From positions 124,001 to 188,000 of the forward strand of contig VCJN01002346.1 in NCBI GenBank assembly GCA_006384855.1: a DNA stretch of 64,000 nucleotides, in the 5' to 3' direction. This DNA comes from Tetraselmis striata (taxonomy: Eukaryota; Chlorophyta; Chlorodendrophyceae; Chlorodendrales; Chlorodendraceae). Every line of letters begins with the position of its first letter. Within the stretch, counting starts at the first letter, position 1. A model generated the notes under the pieces. It saw only the letters and a list, made by a program, of their open reading frames with translations. It made no database searches and was not told the DNA's origin. The position numbers and the translations under genes were made by a program. This document shows, piece after piece, positions 34,560 to 45,519 of the stretch.

Positions 34560-36874
34560 CCACGCGCAATGATCCGGAGTGCTCCCCCTCGCGCAGCGGC
34601 CCATTCATCGAACAGCGCCCGGTTCCTTGGCGTAGACGGCGCTGATGTCAAGAACGGCGTGCAGTTGAACCAGCGGCGATCCGGATGATCTGCACACGTC
34701 TCTGCCAATATATACGTACATAATTTCCAGGTTGGAATAGAAGCCACCTGTAGCTAATTTGAAGCAGGCAGCCCTGACGCCAAACAGCTACGTCAGGCAC
34801 AGCCGCCATCGAAAGTGTCATTCCAACTCTCTGCGTGCATGCTGAGGGCAGGGAAGGTAGTTGACTGGAGATAATCAAATTTTAATGATGTCTTGATGAT
34901 GACGCGGTCGCGGGGATATCAGCACGCGCTAGTAAGCCGGCGCGTGAGCCCACTGATAGCGACAGCGCTGGGGGGCCGCTACCTGACTGAGCCTCAAACT
35001 GAGCCATTGATGAGATGGCGTGTTTTGTGCACATGGCGCGTTCCTCACAGAGTGCCGCGATCTTATCCTATTGCCGTTACCCAGACATCACTCTGGGGTT
35101 TGAAGAACACACTATCGTTATGCACAACGATTTATTTTGTGTCGCCGGTCGTGGCCTGTGTTGTTGCACTCATGAACTGCCAGCACCGTGGAGCGCCAGG
35201 GGACGGACTGCTGTACCACTGAGCTGTTGAACACTTTGCTGCACACCCGTGGGTGTGGCACATACTCACGGATTGTGTCGGCCCCTGCGGCGGAGGGTGG
35301 AACACTCTCCGCACTCTGATTACTATCATCTACGTGCCCATCGCACAATGCACTAATCACCCCGAACCCATAATGGAAGTAAACTCACATGTATCCCGGC
35401 AGTATGGACATGTAGTGATATGGGCATGTAGTATCCTACATGTACCATGCACCTAAATGAGCACCAAATGACTGGTATGTCATGTCTGGCGCTGCTGCGG
35501 CTGTTTTTTCAAGATTGTCAACACGAGACACCTAGAATCTCAAGTTTAGTATTGCTACTAAGTGTGCCGACGCGGTAGTAAGAACATTGCGCATACGAAC
35601 CTGCGCTACCTGCGAGAGGTGAAATGTTTCTTAGTACAGCAAATGTTCTTATAAGTTGGATGCAAGCCCACCTCGAGGGGGTGTTATGATAATAAGGGTT
35701 CTCATTGATTTATTATTAGAGGTAGATATTCTTAATGGCTTTCTGAAACAATATAAGGGGTGATATTCACTGCGATTAATTCCGCAAAGTGCACAAAGTC
35801 ACAGCGAACAAACATTGTAGGATTGCCGGACGTTACTGTTGCGCACGGCAGTTGCTGGTGACACCCGTATTGCGCTGCGGATGTTCAGCCACAGTGGCAC
35901 AAGAAGAGCTCATGAATACAGCTGGCGCCCTATACACGCTTCCAAGCGTTCCCCTTTGTGCAGGTTTGGCTATATGCTACAGGCGGCTTGGGAGCGCAGT
36001 GCACTTGTTGTGGGAATAATATGTAAGTCGAAACTAATTCTAGGCATTACTATATCACTATTCTAGGCATTACTATATCACTATTCTAAATATGCTGGTA
36101 TAAATATACCAGCATGCGTTATATGTTACTACCAGTATCCTGTATAGATGGGAGTCTATTCTGCGCCAAACTGTTTTGTATCAGGTTCACTCTGCTCAGC
36201 AGCGCGGCGAGCAACACATTGAATTCATCTGGCACCGGGTATTCTGCTAGCATTAATATATAATGCGCAGTCACCGCCGGTACAGCAGCAGCGGCAGCAG
36301 CAGCGGCAGGACTCCACCAGAAGCAGCACACATCACGGCGAGTCACAATACCTGGGCTGTTGGCAAAGAGATCAACCTAGCGAGCTCACTGAACATCTGG
36401 CTACACATAATAATGTGTGCATTAAGGTGAATGATGTCACACAAGGCACTGACCGATCTCTACCCGTACGATCGCTTTGACAGACGATTTAGGGCTCTAG
36501 CTGGTTACCCAACTGGGAGGCGGTGATGTCTGTTAACTACCTGCAGCTCAAATGGCATGTCAGGTTTCTCTCCCCCCCCCCCCCCCCGCCTCCCCCCCCC
36601 CCCCCCCCCCTCTCTCTCTCTCCCCGCCCGCCCGAACAGAAGTGGAAGATATTGTGAACAAATGCCGAAACAAACATCACAATGAACAGTACGAGTGCGC
36701 AGGCACGCTGTCGGTACATGTTGAGTCCGCGGCGAGGCGCACGCGGCAGCAAGAGATCCATGACACTGCCGCCGGGGGACAACAAAACTGATAATATTTA
36801 CACGCGAGCTGAAATGGCACACGGGGGGCATGAATGAGGAGGGGGGCGCCGAAAGCGGCTCGCGGCGGCGCCCG
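34560..36874. other. spacer with tandem repeat, palindrome and C-runs
   Basis: No gene is supported. A 23-bp tandem repeat (ATTCTAGGCATTACTATATC plus ACT) starts at 36037 and 36060. A palindrome ATGCTGGTATA/TATACCAGCAT with 2-nt spacing lies at 36092-36115. C-rich runs fill 36572-36610, followed by a short CT microsatellite. Confidence 0.55.
36037..36115. repeat. 23-bp tandem repeat plus 11-bp palindrome
   Basis: Two full copies and one partial copy of a 23-bp unit run straight into an 11+11-bp palindrome at 36092-36115. The pairing of a tandem repeat and a hairpin may mark a transposon end or a replication slip site. Confidence 0.75.
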
Positions 36875-39590
36875 TCAATGGTGCGGATGGTGCGCGGGGC
36901 TGCCCTGCTCCGCGCTCCAGGCGTGTAGCATCGCCTCAAACTCCTCCACCGCCATGCCCGGCACATTGAATGTCGACACCTGGCAGCAGAGGCGGGAACG
37001 TCGGCCACGGCCCGCTCTTCAGTCCCCCCCCTCTGCTTTTGCAATCCGCCGATACTTCACCCCCGGGCGCAACGACCTGCTATTTGCTATTATTACCTAC
37101 TACAACATGCAATAACTTAACTGCGGGCACAGTCAGTCCATAATACTGTCGGTGAGGGCCAGGTACAGGTCCCTCACTATTGGTGCACCAGACTGACTGT
37201 GACGCAGCAGCTACCGGTAGGGTGCAGGTATTGCGAGCCGCCTCTGTCTGCGGCGCCGACGCGGTGACAATGGGACAGAGAACAAGAACAATGGGATAAC
37301 GCTTTAAGTTATGGGTTCGCGCAGATAGGTGCGCGGAACACCACATGGCGGCGTAGATTTTCAGCTGCGAGCTTCCGCAATTTCTCCCCGAAAGCCGACA
37401 TTTCACGAGCTGGGACACACAGGATGGATGCTGGGTGGCATGTGGGGACTGATCCCCCAGGGGCCCGATTATGCCGCAAGACTACTGCATGCTCCTGCTT
37501 GCCCAACTCAACCGACACACAGCGTGCCATGCGTTTACCCTCGCAGGCATCCCCTGCCTGCCCCCCCCCTCCCCCCCCCCCCCCCCTTATCCGCCCTCAT
37601 CGTGGAGGACCCGGGCATCTCTCACCGAGTGACAATGCACACCCATGCCATCACATCAAGTGTTGATTGGCCGGCACGCTGATGCGGGGATGCAGGGATG
37701 CAAAGGGGGGGGAGGGGGGGGGGGGGGGGGGCGCGCACCCTCGCGCCCTTGGAGAAGGTGATGACGGCAACGTCTCCCTCCGCCTTGAGGCTGTCCATGC
37801 GCGTGATGCGCGGGGACGATGCATGCGGCTGCGGCTGGCGGTGGTGCGGATGGTGCGCATGGTACTGCGGCTCGGCGTCAGCGGCGTAGTGGGGCTGCCC
37901 CCCCAGGGGCGGAGGCGTCTGCGGCGACATGCCGGTGCGGCCCGCGCCGGACGGTTGCCGGCTCAGCGGCGTGCCGCGGGGCTCCTCGCGCCCGCGGCCG
38001 CCGGAGTGCTGCCGGCTGTACCCGCCTGCGGGGCTCATTGGCTGGCTGGAGGGGGGCCTGGGAAACGCGCAGCGCGGCCGCAGCCTGTCAGCTCCCCTCC
38101 CGCTCAGCCCACCAAGAGCTCCTTCCCTCTGCAGCATAGCAGGCGGCAAAAAGGGGGGGGGAGGCAGGCGAGCCGACCGCACCTGCCAGCCTTGCGGTCC
38201 GCCCGCTCCCACCACTCCTCCTCGCGATTGGCAGGGGCGCGCATCGGTGAGCGCAGCGCCTCCTCCTCCTTCATCTCGCGCAACCACTGTTCGCGGTCGC
38301 GCCCCACCGACTGAGTGCAGCAACGGGCGGGTCAGCGTTTTGTTCTGGGAGGGGGGAGAAGGGGCGGGGGGGCACAGCTGTTTGACGCTTCTCCACCCAG
38401 CACCTGAGGCAGCGTGGGGTGCCTCTGAGCTCACCTCTGTCAGTGCTTCGCGCAGGTCGGTCACCACGTTGCCCATACGGTCCCGGACGGGATCTCCGCC
38501 GCCGCCGGCTGCAGCATATGAAGCAGTGGCATCAGACGTCAGCCCTGATCCCCCCCCACCACCACCACCACACCCCAACCCCCAGCCACCAGCCACCACC
38601 CTGCCGTCCATGGCAACCACGGCATCGTCCTACCCCAACCCTTTCTGCCACAATCACACGGCGTTCCCAGCCCACGCTGCGGCACGGTGTCCATCAGCAG
38701 CGGGAGGGTTCGCGAAAGGGAAGGGGGAGCGAAAAAGCGGGGAGGGTGGGGGCTGGTTACCGATACGCCCAATTGTGTTCTCCCAAGGAAACACCTTGTG
38801 CGATGGTGTGCTCGGGTAAGAGTCCTCTGCTTCTGCGAGAACCAAGAGCAACGGAGGAGGGGAAGGGGGGGGTGGGGGGGGGGGGGGGGGGGGGGGCGCA
38901 GCTGTCAGTTGGTCATACGAAAATCCCTATGAATAGGCCATCTCGAGCGTTGCCCCTGGAATATTGTAGCTGCGAGTATGAAACTCCATGGGATGAGAGT
39001 CGCCGCACCTCGCTGCCGCTGCACCGCCTTTTGCATCTCCTTCTCTCGGATCTGCTGCTCTAGCTGCGATGACATCCAGCTGGGCGCGTCAGTCTGCGAC
39101 ACTTTCGACATGTGGGTGCAACCGGCGGCCGAGTCGGTGGTGCAGCTGGGGCGAGAGCGGCCGACCGCGGCTCTGCACACTGCCGCACCTCCAACGCCCC
39201 AGCGGAGACACTTCACCCTAATATGAGCGATTGCAGAGATGCGAATATATACGATTCTACAAGGGTACTAGCCTGATACCCCAAAAGGCTGAGGGGGGGG
39301 GGGGAGGGGCTCGAGCAGCAGCAGCAAAACCAGGGCGACGAGGCCCGGGTCGGCGGCGCGACGACGCTCACCTCGTGCCGATACTGCTGCTGCGCCGCCG
39401 ATTTGCGCGCCCCCTCGCGACGCGTTGCCGAAGTTAGCCGACTCTTTGAACCGCGCATCTGCTCCATGGCGTCGCGAATGCGGCGTTCGCACTCGGCCGC
39501 GGTGTGCGCGGTGTGCAGTGGGGCAGCTGGCGGGCTCGCGGGAGACAAAGCGGGCGCAGCAGATGCAAACCCGCTTTCCGACCCCGAGTG
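36875..39590 (-). CDS. coiled-coil protein with disordered C-terminal region (partial model)
   Basis: Minus-strand exons 39590-39372, 39093-39009, 38508-38435, 38310-38183 and 38057-37739 join with matching phases. A short exon near 37682 (AGQSTLDVMAWVC) and a terminal exon 36979-36875 (VSTFNVPGMAVEEFEAMLHA) probably belong too, but the joins between them are unsettled. The encoded order is a helix with ECERRIRDAMEQMRG and AAQQQYRHE, SSQLEQQIREKEMQKAVQRQ, DLREALTESVGRDREQWLRE with EEEWWERADRK, then a Ser/Pro/His-rich stretch. QLEQQIREKE-type helices occur in centrosome and basal-body proteins of the CSPP1/CCDC66 kind. That resemblance is suggestive only. The 5' end lies upstream of 39590. Several introns carry C-runs on the coding strand. 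Confidence 0.6.
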
Positions 39591-40499
39591 CTGAATGCCC
39601 CGTCGACTAGGGACTGCCTCGCTGGCGGCTCGCAGGCGACGCCGACAGTAGGTCCCAAGTTGCTATGGTGTGTAATCTTGCCGTGGCGACAAGCTGGGCC
39701 ACGGTAGTGAGTGGCTGTGCAACGGCTCGACGCTGCTGAAATAGAACCGTCAGGGGCGTCAGCAGCTGTGACTGAGGGTGGCTCCTCGCCGACCAGCACG
39801 CGGCATGCCCGCGTCACCAGCACCGGCCCGCCGCACAAGCGGGCCGGCCCGCCGCCTCAATTCTGATAGTATTATTACTATTTATTACATTATGTAAGGA
39901 CGATTAACAATAGTTTCACAACATTGTCTACTATTAGATCCTTATCCTGATACTAATATTATTGATGCGTGGCGCCGCCGTTTCTCCTTGCTCATCAACA
40001 TGGCACATGCAGACAACGTTCTTGGCGCGGTCGCGGCCGCGCGTGCGGCACGTGATGGTGCTCCTGCGCCTGCGTCGCGTCGCTCGTCGGCATGTGTTGC
40101 TATGACCCGGGTCATTGGTTGCAAGCGTCCTCGCCGCGCCTGATAGCCTACCCCGGGGCGGGGGTTCCTTGAGTTCCTGGCAGCTAAGTGACTTCGTGGT
40201 TCCCTTGGCTCCTTCTTGGTTCTTGGCTCCCTGTCCTCGCTCCTGCTCGACCTTGGTTTCAGGCTTATGTCTCTCTTTGCTGGCAACCTTTCATAGTTGC
40301 TGTTAGTTCTGTTGTAGTGCGCTTTTGTGAAAGCCCTGATGTAATTTATTAATATTATTGATGCCGCGGCTGCCCCCAGTCACTCGGTGTTGGCAGTGAG
40401 CCTTCTTTGACTACGACGCCAACCTGGTCGGCAATGGTGACGGATTTTCGCTTGCTACGTGGGTGGCCCCGTCCGCTTTAATTTGCCGCCGTTGGATTA
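39591..40499. other. spacer; probable 5' end of the minus-strand gene and LINE flank
   Basis: The proximal part may hold the first exon(s) of the minus-strand coiled-coil gene. The rest is AT-richer and lacks a recognisable gene. Confidence 0.4.
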
Positions 40500-42307
40500 A
40501 GCGTCACCGTTCGCAAACGACAAGCATATTGTCAGCTTCATTGGCTCTCAGTCGCCGTTCGGCGCCGTTCCTTTTGGGCATTTGTTGCATGGTGTTGCAA
40601 CCTCTTCGTCCGGAATCCAGGTGCTTGGTGCCCCTGTAGTGGCCTCGGCTACTTTCGCCCGGGACCTGTTGGACAAAACAGTCGAAAATTTTCATTAATT
40701 TGGCTCCCGGCTTACTGGTTTGGCCGACCAGGCACTTCCACTCCCACACCGCTACTCGTTTGCTGCAAGTTTGCGGCCGCAGTTTCGGCCACCACCTCCG
40801 CTCCACGCCTCGGGGTATGGGTCGCTCTAAGGGGTATGGCGACACTATTACGTCCTTCCTCGAAGATGCAGACGCCGCCGCGTTTTCAACGCTCGCCGGC
40901 ATTTGGGGTGTTGCCCCGACCTCTTGGATACGCCCTACTCCATGCGCACGCAGTTGTCCCTCCCGGTCATGTTTGCGGCCTCGGCGCATGGGCGATAACG
41001 TGGTTATCGCAGATGCCTCCCACGTCGGCGCTGCGGCCCGTGTGGTTGGTCAAGCTGTGACTTTCCTCCATGCTCAACACACCACCATAAAGCGACGCCG
41101 GCGGGTTCCTTTCCAAGCCGTAAGGCGTATCCATCCCTCATAGTCTCTACCTTGTTGGGGCGTCCTCGATTCACCAGGTTTTGGCCACTCCAGCGTTGGC
41201 GCCCGATGCCAACGCCAACGTGTTGGCGCCGATGTCGGCTGTCGAGCTTCGCGCTGCTCATACACGTGTCGTTGACGAGTGTGGAGACGCGGTGCTCGAG
41301 GATCTAGCGGGCCCGTTGGCCTCTTCCCTAAAATTGCTCCCCTTCAAGCGCTCTCACGTTGCCCGTGCGGCCTGCTCGGCCGCTGGGGCTGAGCCCGCGT
41401 CTGCGATGCACTCGGCGGCCGACCTCCAAGCTATCCCGGCCGCAGTACTCGGACTTATTCCCCTTGCACTCCATGCGGAAAGTCCAGGAAACCCTGAGCC
41501 ACCGCATCCACACGGTCCGCTTTGCAAAGCTTGCTGCGCGTATGCCTACAAGCGGCCGTACATTAACCGTTTCCGGGGCCGCCTCTTACGCGTTGCGACA
41601 ACGTTCCCGGTGACTGATCCTCCAAGTGAGGGTCGCCTTGCTTGGTGAAGTCCGTGAGCGTTGATTCCCCTGAGTCGTACTACGATTCCATGTTCCGCGC
41701 ATTGCCGCTTGCCGCCCATTTGGCCTTCCGGCGGCTCATGCCCTCTCCCTCGGCGAGCCCTGCCCTTGTGCTTTTTGCTCCTTCTCGGTACAAGGCATGC
41801 TGACCCGTTTTGACGCTGCTTGCGTGGAATTCGGTCCTTCGGCTTGGGCGGTCGCGTACGTTGATCACGTTGCACGTTTGCTCTGGCCGGGGGCGACTCC
41901 AATCACGCCGCACACGAGTGGGCGGCACATGGCCTTTCCGACGTTTGCCACGACGTTAAGTCCGCCCTAGGCGCGGGTGTCCACATCCTCACGGACCCGT
42001 CGGTGTTTGTTTCTCTTACAAAGGGCAGCAACGGCCGTCCGGCCGATGTTGGGCTTTTGGGTATGGTGGTATCCGCGGGAAGACGGTTGCTTTCGATACC
42101 TCCATTGCCCCTATCCTTGGCGTGTCAAGCTCGGATCCAACGACTGCATTGCGGGCCGCAGAGCGCCACAAAATCCAAAAGGATGACGAGGGTGTACGAA
42201 TCGCCGCTCGCATGCTTCGCTCTATTCCTTTCGCCATCTCCGAGTTCGGCTCGCTGGCACCGCCGCACGCCGAGGCCTTCTTGGTGGAGCTCGCGAGCGA
42301 AAGCTAG
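40500..42307 (+). mobile_element. degraded LINE fragment, thumb to restriction-like endonuclease
   Basis: Blocks in several frames follow the order of an RLE-type LINE protein: MRTQLSLPVMFAASAHGR (post-RT GGLGLR-like block), QETLSHRIHTVRFAKLAARM (thumb-like helix), ALGAGVHILTDPSVFVSLTK followed by GRPADVGLLG (nuclease RPADV block), and PTTALRAAERHKIQKDDEGV with SIPFAISEFGSLAPPHAEAF (C-terminal helices). The fragment is crossed by many frameshifts and stops and lacks the RT palm. It differs from the LINE at 45.5 kb, so it is another family and an older insertion. Confidence 0.6.
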
Positions 42308-42832
42308 CCACACGCACACTGGCACCAGCGAAGGATGGGTAGCGACCTAATGTTCTGCATAGCGACTAGGACCTCGTTTGAATAACGCGCTCGAAGACCT
42401 TTAGCGGTAGCGACTAAGTTACTCATTCATGTCGCACATTAGCATATCGTGCACATCGCTTGGTCGTTTTATTATATGTAATCCTTGCTACGGGTACGAA
42501 CGAGTACAGTATGTAACTCCGGCATGCCGCGCGCCGATATTGCCACCCCCACCCGGCCGACCAACAAATTCATGCGACTAGGGTCGGGCAACCTGGACCA
42601 GCGTGCAGCGACCTTAATTGTTGCCTGCCGCTCCGCCGTATCAATAGCAGACCCGCACCTGTCACCACCGCACAGCCCACTCCTGGCGTATTAGTATACG
42701 GAGGACCGGCTACGTCCAGTTTGCCCGTCGGCTCGCCGCTCGGTCTCTATCGGAGTCGGCTCGGCCTATCGGACTCCGCTCCTGCCGTGCGTGGAGGAAG
42801 TGCGCGTGAGCGGTCTGAGAGAGCAAAGGGGC
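42308..42832. other. spacer, likely promoter of the receptor-like gene
   Basis: This is short AT-richer sequence followed by GC-rich 5' leader; two TAGCGACT motifs occur near 42346-42415. No gene is seen. Confidence 0.4.
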
Positions 42833-44889
42833 ATGGCTGCGGGGGAGTCCCCGGTAAAAGCCGCGTGGGGGCGGACGTTGTCCGCGGGGGAGGACGCTGC
42901 GGACAACGCAACCTCGCTGGCCGCCTGGGACCCAGATGGCGACTCCTCAAGGCAGCCGCCAGCCTGCACCGCTGAACAGGCTAGCGATGTGGAGGCGGCG
43001 CTCTACCAGGGCGGCAGCATCTCCCGGCTTCTGCCAGCCAATGTCCGGCACGTGATGTGGAACGCACTCACGACCACACAGCAAAAAGGCCAGCTCGACG
43101 GCATCCTCCGCCCGCTGTGTTACATGTGCTTGTTTCAGGGCATGGGAGGCGTGCTAGCTTCACGGGAAGGGAGAGCCATGGACAATGATAACGAGCATTC
43201 AAAGGGGCGGCGGAGGCAGCGGTCGTCTCTCCGGTCAGTGGGAGCTGCTGCGCCGTGGATGATGCTCGTGCTCATGTGTATATTCAACGCCAAAGGAGTG
43301 GCGCTCCTGGGCACCATCGGCCGAGGAAACTTTCCATGGGTGCTGGCGCTGTGTTATCTGCTGTGGTGGACCATGAACGCACTCAAGGCCGCGCGCTGGC
43401 TGTACTGCGGAGGATTTGAGACGATGGTGCATGGGGTGCTAAAGGTGCAGGCGTGGTACCCTGCTCAAAAACCCTACATGCCCATATGTTCACCCCCCCC
43501 CCCCCCCCCTTCCTCTCCCATGGTAGGGGAGGCGTCACGTTTCCGGCATGCTGTTGGTGACTACATGCATGTCGTTTGCCAAAACATAGGCGGCTGCACC
43601 ATGTGCGCAGGGCGCTGGCTGCCTGCTGACAGTCCGTCCCCCGCTGCATCGGTGGGCCGTTCAGGAGTTGCACACAAACGACCTGTATCTCACGACGGAC
43701 GCTCACTTCAAGGACCTGGCGAGGTTCCTCAAATGGACCATGTGGGTGGGAGTGGCCATCACGTGGATCAATACAGCGGTGCGGACCACGTGACTGACCC
43801 CGCATCGTGAACCAGCAGTGCACATGGGCCGATTGAGCTCGTTCACATATCTTCATGCCATTTACACTTCATGCCGCCACACACAAATTATAACAGTACC
43901 ATTCAGCACCTTCATGGGCGCGACTGCTAAGTGAGAGATCCTGCGGCCATGCGCTGCAGTTGCTCCCCATATTTCTATTCGTGAAGAGCGCGGGCGCTTC
44001 CGAATCCACGCGCCAGATCATGTGCTATCCGATCGAAAGCGAGGGGAGCGCCTGCACGGCGGTGTCCGTCATCGCCATGGTGCTCGCGGTGACGTTCAGT
44101 GGCTACTGGGTCCTCTCTACCGTGAGCTTCATGGTGGTGTGTCATACCTTTCGACGCGCCTTCCAGGCCCTTGCCCAGGAGCTACCCAGCAGGCTCCACT
44201 GGGCGCGCACCAGCCCGAGCGCAACTGACCCCAAAGGCGTAGTCGCGACCGCGATGCTGCGGCATCAATCACTGAATGATCACGTAGCCAAGGTACGGGC
44301 AGCTCCCAGCCTGTGATTGCCGCCCCGGGGCAGGTGGCCCACGCCTACCCTGCCAGCCTCGCTGCGCAGCATAGGATCCAGACATGCCTAACTTGACGTG
44401 TTGTCACACATGAACTGATGTAGCGATGTTGGTGCTCTCCCTTGGCAGGCGGCAAAGTTGTGGAACGTGTGGATTACCGCGGCGCTCTGCCTCTACATAC
44501 CTCTAGTGGTGTTCATCCTGTACCAAATGCTGAACATGCTGAGCGGAGACAGCAAATTCGGGGCCATGTACTTTGCGACCTGTGTCGTGTGGACCATCAA
44601 CGGCGTCTCTCACCTGTCAGCCATTGCCCTCAGCGCCTCGAGCGTCATGGTGGCAGCCCACAACATCGCCCACATGATGTTGGCACCCCGCATGCAGGGG
44701 CTGCTCGGCAACGACAGCGGCATTCAGACAATGGTGCTTGTGTTCAACAAGTACGTTGACGAGGAGCCGACATGCTTCCGGATCCTGCACCTCAAGCTGA
44801 CGCAAGAGATGGTCGGCTCGTTGTTCTCCCTCAGGAGATGGTCGGCTCGTGCTCTCCTTGGCTATATCATTGTCATGGCTACACTCTAG
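42833..44889 (+). CDS. multi-pass membrane protein, gustatory-receptor-like candidate
   Basis: Four exons (42833-43444, 43665-43778, 43960-44292, 44449-44889) join in phase 0 into about 499 residues. The first ATG in frame is at 42833. A ~130-residue hydrophilic N-terminus precedes hydrophobic segments: PWMMLVLMCIFNAKGVALLG, FPWVLALCYLLWWTMNALKA, FLKWTMWVGVAITWINTA, TAVSVIAMVLAVTFSGYWVL, LWNVWITAALCLYIPLVVFI, MYFATCVVWTINGVSHLSAI and a short C-terminal ALLGYIIVMATL. About seven spans, a long cytoplasmic-type N-terminus and a short tail fit the gustatory-receptor-like (GRL/DUF3537) superfamily found in algae and plants, ion channels in animals. The family call is inference from topology; the gene itself is well supported. 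A 29-bp duplication lies just before the last span. Intron 1 carries a C-run near 43493-43509. Confidence 0.7.
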
Positions 44890-45519
44890 ACAGCGGCAAT
44901 CAAGCAAAGGCTGACGGGGGCATCAGGCATCAGATGGCCTACCATTATCATGTAGTGTGAAACTTGGCGAGCGCCTCCCTGCCTTTGCCACTGTATGTGG
45001 ACCATATACATACCATAGATAGGTACCTTTATAGAATTTAAAATTGGAATTTCTTCAAACTAAATATATCCTGGGCAAACCAAGCCAGCTGTCTCACGGC
45101 CTGACTACATGAACCCGCATAGGGTTGGCTGCTCCCGTTGGAACCGACATTGCCCGTAGCATCTAGTTCTCTGAAGGCATTGCAGGTTCCCGTAGTCAGT
45201 CACAGCGGCTGAGATATTTGTGCTTCTGTGAATTTTTTTGTAAGCAACCTCACTACGCCAGTCCCGTAGTAATGTGATATTGCAGCAGGGAGAAACAACG
45301 GCGTATGGGCACGCCCACGAGATCTTCGAGTTACTTACGGTCAGTAATGCTACGACCACCGCTGCATCGGATCCAGCAGCTGGTACTACGACCCGTACGG
45401 GTACGAGCACTAGCGGAGGATTGCGCGTCACCACATCTCCGCCTTTTACGGCCACTCCTCTTGGAGTTGGTACTGGTGAGGCCGCCTCTGCTGCGCAGCA
45501 ATTGCTTCCTATCGGTGGT
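44890..45519. other. spacer before the LINE
   Basis: No gene is supported. The last 250 bases hold an open frame rich in Thr/Gly with GTAC-type motifs, the same low-complexity sequence into which the LINE inserted. Confidence 0.4.
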
